From positions 744,001 through 808,000 of the forward strand of contig NC_092793.1 of NCBI RefSeq assembly GCF_918797505.1: a DNA stretch of 64,000 bases, read 5' to 3'. Below, one piece after another: positions 56,230 to 64,000 of this stretch (position 1 is its first letter; every line of letters begins with the position of its first letter). The position numbers were made by a program, and so were the translations under genes. The notes under the pieces are model-generated. The model saw only the letters and a list, made by a program, of their open reading frames with translations, was not told the origin of the DNA and searched no databases. This DNA is from Bemisia tabaci (lineage: Eukaryota > Arthropoda > Insecta > Hemiptera > Aleyrodidae).

Positions 56230-57254
56230 GTTACAAAATTGAAAATACGTACAGAACTATCTACAGAGAATTAAAAGATTTTGCTGCTCGCCATCACATA
56301 CGCTTACAACCTGAACACATTATGTCAGATTTTGAACTAGCGAATATCACTGCCTGCCGGGAGGCATTCCCTGAAGCAAACAAACATTGCTGCCTCTTCC
56401 ACTTCGAGCAATCATTATGGAGAAATATTGTGAAGTTCCATTTGGTGGGCGAGTATATGATCATTGTGTCACCTGTAAGGAAATCTTTATTAGCCTTCAT
56501 GGCCCTTCCATTCGTCCCATTGGCAGACATACCTGAAGTATTCGATCTTCTCTACGAGGCAGCTCCGCAAGCCGTCCGCGAATTCGCTGATTACATGGAC
56601 GAAACATATGTCACAGGGAAACCAGCCACCCACCGACGGCCTGCTCTTCCTCCCAGACACCCGCCCACTTAGTGGTGTGTCTACACTCTAACATTGGATG
56701 GAATGCAACGCACAAACAATGTAGTTGAAAGTTATCATTCAAAATATCAAAAGATGGTAAAGACCCACCATTTAAATATATGGAAATTCTTAGATTATAT
56801 GAAGAAGGACCAACATGATACTGAGCAAACTTGCATCCAGCTCGATAACGAGCACACTAGAATCCGGCAACAAATCAGCAAGAAATCTCGTAAAAATCAA
56901 GAAAGGATAGAGATGCGAGCGAGACGTTACCAACAATTTAAAGATGCTGAAGAAATCCCTAAATACTTGCGAGGCATTGCCTGCAATATTCGCATCCGTG
57001 GTGCGCCTACAGCAGCAGCAGACCCTTCGGACTCGGACTCTTCTTCAGATGATTGGGACTAGGAATGATGCGCATTTGTAACTGGTGCGTTTCACATCGT
57101 TTTACCACTTTCTGTTTTTACCAGTTTTTACCAGTTTTGGACTTTTTTCTTAGTTGGACATCTATTGGTTTTGGCCTTAGTGTTTTGTTGGACATTATGG
57201 GTTTGGACGTTTTTACTTTTGGACTATTTTTTTTGGACATTATGTCCTAGCACC
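55929..57254 (+). mobile_element. Mutator-like element with 9-bp TSD, 1.3 kb
   Basis: Inverted ends of about 120 bp (GTGATAGGACATAATGTCC left; GGACATTATGTCCTAGCAC right) contain repeated TTGGAC/GTCCAA words. GGCGTTCTG flanks both sides (55920-55928 and 57255-57263), the 8-9 bp duplication expected of Mutator/MULE. Excision of the element plus one copy restores the Penelope reading frame. It carries the C-terminal half of a MULE transposase. Confidence 0.88.
56097..57062 (+). pseudogene. MULE transposase, C-terminal portion with amber stop
   Basis: One frame of 322 codons, interrupted only by TAG at 56670-56672. It opens at a TTG and runs through an A-tract (56188-56228) that translates as poly-Lys, so the N-terminus is not native. 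Motifs: a MSDFE step (second catalytic Asp region), then the C-x-x-H-type CLFHFEQSLWRNI, ALPFVPLADIPEVFDLL, and after the stop RTNNVVESYHSKY and a Ser/Asp-rich acidic tail. The DDE core (C2H2-like C..H) is partial and the N-terminal DNA-binding domain is gone. Confidence 0.8.
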
Positions 57255-57639
57255 GGCGTTCTGTTTTGTTTGAGCAGGCACTAACGAGTGTCTACTCACC
57301 CTATAAGTATCGTCATCGTTCAAAAGATCTAACATTTTTTTCTCATAATCAACACTATTGATATTGAAAGTTTTATTGGTCTTGTCTGCTCTGATGACCT
57401 TGATTTGACAATTAAGCTTACAGAAAAAATAAGCTCTCCTAAAATCCTCTTTCAAGGATTTGGTATAATAACAATCCCTAAAAATGTTGTTTGAAACTAC
57501 ACGGATATTTTCAGATTTAGAAACTTTGCTGACCTGGTTTTGGTAATCACCACGAATATTTGCAATGCCACCTCTAATACGCGACACAATCGGTGGCAGC
57601 TTAGGTGCACAATCGGTGAGGTGTGTGAGTGATAGGTGG

Positions 57640-57975
57640 GAAGAGATGGAGCAGTTTTGCACCATCCCAAAGGATCAATTTATGTACATGCTAAAAATCT
57701 GCATACGTTAACAGTTTTTGAATTTAATGGTGTGTTTTACAAGCAGATTATGGGCCTTGCTATGGGTGGATGTGTCTCGGCAGTGTTGGGTAATATCGTG
57801 ATGGAGGATTTTGAACTTTCAGCGTTGAGCACAATACAGTATTTGGTGTTCTTTTACAAACGATTTATGGATGATATTTTACTCTGTGCCCATCGTGATG
57901 ATATTCATTTGGTTTTACAGTTTTTTAACAGCTTGAATCCTCACATCCAGTTCACTTTGGAAGTTAAGAATATAT
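57640..57975 (+). pseudogene. Penelope-like element RT, palm fragment
   Basis: Reads FEFNGVFYKQIMGLAMGGCVSAVLGNIVMEDFE and then FYKRFMDDILLCAHRDD, with GLAMGG and the (F/M)MDD catalytic box of PLE reverse transcriptase, then FFNSLNPHIQFTLEV. It stops at 57975 and the similarity ends. It faces the opposite way from the N-terminal fragment at 57665 and meets it head to head, an arrangement known from rearranged PLE copies. Confidence 0.82.
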
Positions 57976-58057
57976 AGGCAGAGAAAGAAAGACTATTTTA
58001 ACCCGGCAACGTTGCTTACCTTTATGTTTCGATGATCGAGTGATTGTAGAATTCTAA

Positions 58058-58217
58058 TACTCACTTTTTCTTTTTCGCCCGATTTGAAATTTCGGTTGTC
58101 AACCTGCAACTTAAAATGTTTTAAGTTTATTTACCGAACCGAGGTACCGAACCGAGGTACCGAACCGAATTTACCGAGGTACCAAAATTTCAGATGGGGC
58201 GAAAAAAAGAAGTGAGT
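58058..58217. repeat. Small inverted repeat with TACCGAACCGAGG units
   Basis: ATACTCACTTTTTCTTTTTCGCCCGATTTGAAATTTCGGT is inverted at 58178-58217. The middle holds three short copies of ACCGAACCGAGGT. Probably a tiny MITE. Confidence 0.6.
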
Positions 58218-58409
58218 ATCAAACTGATACAACCCGATTAAGGAGGAAAAAGAGACATAATTGTTGAATTGACGATGAGTTTGTAGGTACTGGGCATGGA
58301 TAAAACAGGAATTTCCCAGACTCTACTTCCTTTAAATAAACAGCAAAATCCGGGAGTTTTCCCTCCCGCTTCCCCCCCCCCTCCCCTTGCCCTTAAATTT
58401 TGAATTATT

Positions 58410-60615
58410 GTAGATTCACCTGTCTGTATCGAAAGTACCGCCGCACTGGTGGATCGAGTCAATGGGAGAGGTCGGTCATGGAGCGTTGCGCTTCCAATGT
58501 TACGAGGATAACGAATATTCCTGGTCATTTGATCGATTATGTACCACTTTTCTCACGTAATTTTTCGCGTAGAATTCATTTTTGATGTTATTTTTGGTGA
58601 ACAACGTACCTGAAGACCCGTATTTGTGCATTTTGTCGGGAAAACTATACAGGTGCAAAGTTTAGGCGTCTGTGTTTTACTTCGTAGGCTTGAGTTTTTA
58701 ATTTTTCATGATGGAAGAGGATAAATTATGAATAAAATTATGAAAACTTACTAATAAGTGTCACAAATACGCAAAAATACCTCCCCAGTTATGAGCTGCT
58801 GCATCAGATAAATCATTCCCTTCACTGCAAAGTTAATTTCGAAACTTCGTCATAAGATATCATCCTTATGCATAAAGATCGGTGAGAAAACAAATGAAAT
58901 ACATTTATGAATTCTTTGAAAATATTCAAGATCACTTTTACTTTAAATTCATATTTACATTCAGAGGACGGAACAGGGACTTAGAGTACGAAAAGCACTA
59001 GATGGCTAGAAAAAAAAAGAAAAGAAAAAAAAATTTAAAACTGTAACAGTCATCTGTCATCCGCTTCTCCTTATTCTTCTTCTTCATATTCAGTTCCCCA
59101 TCACTCTCATCCTCGTTTTTCGCTCTCAAACCGCATCAAACTTAAAAAACAAGCAACGCAAAAAACCGCGAAAATTCCGAAATTTCCCGGACTTGTAACG
59201 TTAGAACGTACTCCCAGTGTAATTAGTTTCGCACTAACTGCACTTTGTTTACATCGAAATAGGTGAAAAATTAAAAAATATGTACGTATTTGAAAGAAGC
59301 ATCAGTTATCAGAGTTCACCAGTGACCGGTCGCGCGCGATCGCGGAGGCCAACAGATAAAATGGCATCATAGTCAGGGGCCAGGCAAGTAAAGGGGGGGG
59401 GGGGGTACTTGCTAAAAGTTTCCTCAAGCTATCTACGCATACGTCCCAAAAAAGCTTTCTATAAGGGATATAATGGGATGTCCGAGTGAAAATATGCCCG
59501 ATTTTTTTTTTAGTTCTCCTATAGATATGTATACTTTAGGAAATAATGAAAATACAAAAAACGGGCCAAAGAGCACGTCTTGATGGTGAAACTTGTTTTT
59601 CAGTTTCCGATGAATAGGAATCATACCTACCTGGGTCATTTAGCAGTTCCGAGAGTTCACTGGTCGCTTGATTTTCGAGATAAAGCTCGCGCACAATCTC
59701 GGAACGCAACAGAAAAAGTGACGTCACGGCCAAAGTGGCGCAAAGTGGCACCCAAATTTTGCGGGATCGTATTCTCAGGACTCCTACGAACATGCCTATA
59801 CAAATTTTTCTGGCGGATGGTGGCGGATGGGTAGTTAAAAGTTTACCTAAACTTTTTTTTTCGCTTTTTGAGATGAGCACATTGGCGCAAACATAATCAT
59901 TGAAAAAATGGGCCAAATACAAAAAACTACTAGTGTAATGTGTTCTCCAGACTCTGAAGAACAAGAATATGTCAATGAAATTAGCATTAATTTAAACAGA
60001 AGCAAGCTAAGTGCCGCGGCAGCTCACCGGTCGCTTGATTTTCGAGATAAGGCTCGCGCACAATCTCGGAACGCAACAGAAAAAGTGACGTCACGGCCAA
60101 AGTGGCGCAAAGTGGCACCCAAATTTTGCGGGATCGTATTCTCAGGACTCCTACGAACATGCCTATACAAATTTTTCTGGCGGATGGTGGCGGATGGGTA
60201 GTTAAAAGTTTACCTAAACTTTTTTTTTTCGCTTTTTGAGATGAGCACATTAGCGCCAACATAATCATTGAAAAAATGGGCCAAATACAAAAAACTACTA
60301 GTGCAATGTGTTCTCCAGACTCTGAAGAACAAGAATATGTCAATGAAATTAGCATTAATTTAAACAGAAGCAAGTTAAATGGAATAGAAAGACTCGGACG
60401 ATTTTTCGCTAAAATAAAAAGTTACGCAAAGCCCCTCTTTGATGCCTTCTGTCACAAAAATGAACATGTTTCGTTCCAAATCAATGTCAGATCCTTAAAG
60501 TATAACTCTTGAGGAACACTTTTGACCCTTAAAAAATGCGATTCGCCCGAATCGTCCATGACCGACCTGTACCATTGACTCGATCCACCGTGCGCCGGTG
60601 ATATGGCAGCACGAG
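58410..60615. repeat. Inverted pair enclosing 2.1 kb
   Basis: 58430-58490 (CACTGGTGGATCGAGTCAATGG, GAGGTCGGTCATGGA) is inverted at 60552-60600 (TCCATGACCGACCTGTACCATTGACTCGATCCACC). This may be a DNA element of 2.2 kb containing the tandem duplication at 59657-60375, or two independent copies of one short repeat. Confidence 0.5.
59657..60375 (+). repeat. 367-bp tandem duplication
   Basis: Two nearly identical units, 59657-60008 and 60024-60375, share TCGCTTGATTTTCGAGATAA, a palindromic TGACGTCA, GCGGATGGTGGCGGATGGG and a short frame starting MGQIQKTTS with CSPDSEEQEYVNEISINLNR. The same 35-residue stretch is open in both units and runs on after the second to 60512. That could be a small exon or chance. 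The near-identity means the duplication is recent. Confidence 0.85.
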
Positions 60616-60726
60616 TAAACAAAAGTGGGAAATAACCAATAAATTGTAAACTTTGAGAGTTTAAAAAGCTCAACGTGTCAAAAATCAGTTAGTTTTGACA
60701 TCGTATCATTAATTTATTTCTTCAAT

Positions 60727-61005
60727 GTGATGGCTAAAAATTTGCATGACACATTTTTGATGAAAGCAAGGAGGTTGTTATCCATTGCGCAGGTGAATGC
60801 CGCTTTGGCTAGGAACTGTTTCTTATTTTGCTGCCTTTTGTCTAGGGAACGAGGTATTGTGGAGTTACGTTTGATGGTAACAGCGTTGCCAGTTCATTTT
60901 TTAGACGGCAGCCAACTCGGCACACCGAAAAATTCAAGTCAGGAGCCAATTCGGAGGTTTGGGAGGCAACCTGGTTTTTCCCCAGCTAAGAGAACCCTTT
61001 CATAA
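60727..61005 (+). other. Unassigned open frame, 92 codons
   Basis: A plus-strand frame (ATG at 60730) ending in RRFGRQPGFSPAKRTLS and TAA, followed within 20 bp by AATAAATAAA. It is more GC-rich than its surroundings. CFLFCCLLSRERGIVELRLM...ALP loosely recalls the pattern LLF..LL.....V.VE......LP at the C-terminus of cirhin, but no anchor residue beyond that supports it. I do not recognise a family. It may be a terminal exon or chance. Confidence 0.2.
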
Positions 61006-61019
61006 AGAAAAAAACGAAA

Positions 61020-61645
61020 TAAATAAAAACTGCAGATGCACTATGCCGATTTATTAAATTGACGCGAAAATTGTATTCTTCTTCTGTGTTTATTCATTTA
61101 TTTATTTATAATGATATGGGCTTTATTTATACACCTATTTATTTGCTTGTAGACGTCAAGAATATGAGTAATTTCTGAAAGGACAAAAGATGGGGCACAC
61201 CCTGTGCCCTATCAGAAGAGCTTCTGGGGATGATGGGCCCCTCAAATTCATATTTCTTTGGGTCAATTGCCCATGTATACGTCCTTTTCTGGAGTCTTTA
61301 GGTCAATTGGGTGAACTTGTATTTTTTTAAAGGGGTTGCGTTCCCCACCCTTAGGGGTTAGTATTTTGGATTAGGATGGGTCGATTTTGGATATCTTGGT
61401 GGCGATTTTAGTCAAAAATTTCCGCACTTTCTGATTCAGATGAAATAACTTCAAAATTTTGACAGAAAGCTCCACTTTTGAAGTACGGACCCCCCTTCTA
61501 CTCCCCAAGGGAGACCGAAGGGCTCATGAAATTTGGATTCCTTGGGGTCGATTATCTATCCGCCCCCACGGTCCCGGGCTTCGTCTCACCTAAATTAACC
61601 GAAAAAAGGCCTGACAGGTACGGTAGATCTGGGCTTCCCTGTGTG
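61020..61645. other. No feature recognised
   Basis: Sequence with several C-rich and G-rich short runs (61335-61365, 61490-61515) and no conserved reading frame or repeat copy identified. Confidence 0.4.
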
Positions 61646-61649
61646 TTGT

Positions 61650-62735
61650 AGAAAAATCCCGAAATTTGGACAAATCGCGAAGTGTCTAGATAAATCGCGA
61701 TGTGTCCAGACTAATCGCAATGTGTCCAACGTCTATTTGACAAATCCTGAAATGAAACTAAAATTCGGGGTTCATGTATACCAATCGTGATTTGGCCAAA
61801 ACCGTTTTGGAAAAATCCCGAAAATTTAAGTTAAATTTAATCAGAAGTTGAAATTATTCCTTACCTTAGAAGACAGCATGAGATAGGCAGTCTGTGTCGT
61901 CGGGCTACGTGTTGCCAGTTCAATATTCTTCGGATTCCACGAACTTAATTTTGAGAATTGACTTATTACTGTGACTAATTCACTAATTTAATTTTAATAG
62001 CACACTAATTTAATTTCATGAATTTAATATGAATAAGAAAATGAGTATTTACTTATTTTTTTATAACCACTTCTTACATTAAATTAAGTCAAAACAAAAC
62101 AGATAACTCGTAACTTATTTTTGCAAGGGAGGGAGGCATGACACTTTGAATTGCAAAGAACTTTGACAGCTTTACATTTGCATTTTTTGGAGACACACAT
62201 AGTTTTGCAGTTACACTTAAAAAATCCCTGTCCGTCTGTAATGTAGGCTTGGAGACTGGAAGAGCGGATACTTATTTCTTTTCCTTATGGAACGTCCTCT
62301 GCCTGTAAATATGTTTCCGTGCACTCGAAAATTTGATTTCATGAGGAAACCCAACTACCAACAACCGGTAGACGTTGCCGCGATGGGCAGTTCGCGATAA
62401 TTTACTCATAACTAATTTTCTTGGTCATGTTAAGTTCATGAAATTAAATTAGTATACTATTAAAATTAAATGAGTGAATTAATTACAGTAATTAGATAAA
62501 TAAATAAATTGCGATTTGTCTGGTCAGTTTGTGATCTGTCTGGGCAAATCAACTCAGGAAAATTTGTTTCGGATTTGTCCAAAACGATATTGGCCAAATC
62601 GCGCTTTGTCTTGACAAATCCTGAATTTTATTTTCATTTCAGGATTTGTCGAATAGGCGTTGAACACGTTTCGTTTTGTCTCCACACTTCGCGATTGGTC
62701 CAGATTTCGGAATCTGTCTACAATGTATGCCTTGT
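61650..62735. mobile_element. TIR element with GGATTTGTC / GACAAATC subterminal repeats
   Basis: 61650-61830 (TGGACAAATCGCGAAGTGTC, TAAATCGCGATGTGTCC, TTGACAAATCCTGAAAT) is inverted at 62510-62735 (GGATTTGTCGAATAGGCGTT, CGCGATTGGTCCAGATTTCGG). An inner pair at 61960-62035 and 62410-62495 (CACTAATTTAATTTCATGAA / TTCATGAAATTAAATTAGT) also matches. The GCGATTTGTCC-like word is repeated many times near both ends, as in elements whose transposase binds subterminal arrays. No coding. Confidence 0.7.
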
Positions 62736-63145
62736 AGCGTATTGTTATAAATTCTGTTCCAACAAAACAAGTCAAGCAAGATGATTGTGGTAGTAAGTAC
62801 TTCAAGTAACGTACTTGTTCGCATTACAAAATCGCTTCTGAACTATCTTTAGTAGAGGTGTACGGATACATAACTGCAGGTTTTTATTTCATTACTAGTT
62901 CAATATCTTCACGTAGTCATTAAATGTGAATAGAATACCTAGTCTAATTCGAATAGTACAAATAAATCATTGCCTGGTTTATTTCAGTAAAGCGTGCAAA
63001 GACACACTGCTTCATTAATTACCTTCAAAATAGATAGAACCACGCTGAGTTAAACCGCAGAGTCACCGAATAAAGCAGTTCGAATCACAAGGCGGAAATG
63101 CAACCATCATAACGTAGCTGCGTTGCGTTTTAGAAGGAGTGGGTG
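62736..63145. other. No feature recognised
   Basis: AT-rich sequence between the TIR element and the minisatellite, without a gene or repeat that I recognise. Confidence 0.4.
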
Positions 63146-63149
63146 AAAC

Positions 63150-63790
63150 GGTGATCGAAACTAAGTCGACTGCAACGCTGTCGATTGGAACGCTGTAGAC
63201 GGAAACGATGTATGTCGGCCGAATATATATCGATTAGAAGAATGTCGAATGAATCGCTGTAAAAATACGGACTTTGTTGATCGAACTGTGTCGGTAGGAA
63301 CGACGTCGATTGTATTGCGTTTCTATTTTCCGATTGAACTGTGTAGAGTGAACCAGACGTCGATCAAAACGATGTCTACGTAAAAATGGTTTTATTTCAA
63401 GGATTTTAAATTGATATTTTCGAGCGAAGAAGTTTCGATGTAAACAATGTCGATCGAATGTATGTCGATCGAAAATACGTTGATGAAAACCATGTCGATG
63501 AAAAATTTTTCAGTGGAAAGTATGTCGATCGAATCAATGTCAATTGAATTGCGTTTCTATTTTTTGATTGAACTTCGTCGAGTGAACCAGACGTCGATCA
63601 AAACGATGTCTGCGTAAAAATGGTTTTTTTTCAAGGATTTTAAATTGATATTTTCAAACAAAAAAGTGTCTATGTAAACAATGTCGATGAAATGTATGTC
63701 GATCGAAGATACATCGATAAAAACTATGTCGATGGAAAGTATGCTGATTGAATTGTGGTCCCATTTTCGAGTGACTTGTGTCGATGATTC
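63150..63790 (+). repeat. GTCGAT-rich minisatellite with 237-bp higher-order unit
   Basis: Dense degenerate words of the form AAxGxTGTCGATxGAA at about 15-18 bp spacing. A longer unit (TTGCGTTTCTATTTTxxGATTG ... CAAGGATTTTAAATTGATATTTTC) occurs twice, at 63314-63520 and 63549-63740. The minus-strand frame 63557-63796 repeats SID/FID tripeptides because of the array and is not a gene. Confidence 0.8.
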
Positions 63791-64000
63791 TTGCACCCAC
63801 CAAAAGTATGACCAGTAAAAGATTGTTTACATTTTTGCCCTATCTATTCCATCTGGCGATAACCACCCCGGCCCAATCCTAGGAAAACGCCCCCTAAAAA
63901 ATTGAAGATGACGGGTGGCTGCTGCAGCTGCCTAACTAGATAAGCAGGAAAAGTCTCGATCGGGCTCGCCTGCATGGTTTGTGGTCCATTTAGTTCTCCT
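63791..64000. other. Right edge, nothing recognised
   Basis: Sequence is slightly GC-richer than average; no reading frame or repeat is evident before the window ends. Confidence 0.4.

Larger units (their letters stand above)
55554..57665 (-). pseudogene. Penelope-like element RT, N-terminal part, interrupted
   Basis: Minus strand from 57665: a frame with KEDFRRAYFFCKLN, ADKTNKTFNINSVDYEKKM and LNDDDTYRVS, the Penelope pattern of a DK-x-N-x-T/V step before a conserved Y-x-x-K-M. It is cut at 57255 by the Mutator-like element and resumes at 55928 in the same frame (TIVDLWCKKEYITKAQ ... KIYGLIKLHKD), with the YGLxKLHK box diagnostic of PLE RTs. After a frameshift near 55795 it continues RPIVSTINTPFYAASTFLSGIL to about 55554. 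Penelope-like elements are retroelements with a GIY-YIG endonuclease; that domain is not seen here. Confidence 0.8.

Noticed and set aside
63557..63796. Minus-strand frame with SID/FID repeats
   Set aside because: The amino-acid periodicity comes from the GTCGAT minisatellite; an array artefact.
1..64000. CRISPR array, operon or other prokaryotic defence system
   Set aside because: No regularly spaced identical repeats with unique spacers, no Cas-like genes and no clustered same-strand prokaryotic genes; spliced gene and eukaryotic transposons throughout.

Overview
This is a eukaryotic nuclear window, almost certainly from an insect. Hemiptera is possible but unproven. The evidence is a spliced gene with GT-AG introns, Jockey-type, Penelope-like, mariner, hAT and Mutator-like elements, degenerate CCTAA (TTAGG-type) arrays, AT-rich DNA and very high repeat density. 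There is no sign of operons, CRISPR arrays or bacterial genes.

The only host gene recognised is a Utp4/cirhin (WD40, small-subunit processome) orthologue on the + strand. Seven internal coding exons lie at 13581-13721, 18195-18316, 22297-22566, 31080-31272, 39168-39268, 41162-41257 and 52992-53174. They follow each other in phase and amount to about 1.1 kb of coding sequence spread over 39.6 kb. The 5' exons (start codon, first WD40 repeats) and the terminal exon were not found. They are either outside the window or too short or diverged to recognise by eye.

Everything else is mostly transposon sediment in and around the introns. Region 1-6.3 kb: Helitron-like fragment, a MITE, a 3.9-kb element with 703-bp inverted arms, and a palindromic MITE. 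6.4-13.1 kb: a 6.6-kb palindromic composite bounded by poly-C tracts, carrying a decayed cysteine-rich (CXC-type) ORF. 13.6-31.3 kb: Utp4 exons, hAT-like MITEs, a tRNA-like sequence, a LINE tail, a tandem array and a 4.2-kb Jockey-like LINE on the - strand. 31.7-39 kb: Helitron-like element, CCTAA arrays, a hAT-type MITE with 8-bp TSD, a mariner with broken transposase and a mariner-type MITE. 41.4-50.3 kb: a long-inverted-repeat element whose left arm was hit by a LINE, which was in turn hit by a hAT-like element with a 5-bp TSD. 50.5-54.5 kb: a 1.3-kb palindrome, a GC-rich Helitron-like island, the last visible Utp4 exon and a TIR element. 55.5-58 kb: a Penelope-like RT interrupted by a Mutator-like element with a 9-bp TSD, next to a second, opposite Penelope fragment. 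58-64 kb: tandem and inverted repeats and a GTCGAT-rich minisatellite.

No novel multi-gene system is apparent. The most unusual structures are the poly-C-bounded palindromic element and the layered insertions, whose order can be read directly from interrupted reading frames and target-site duplications.
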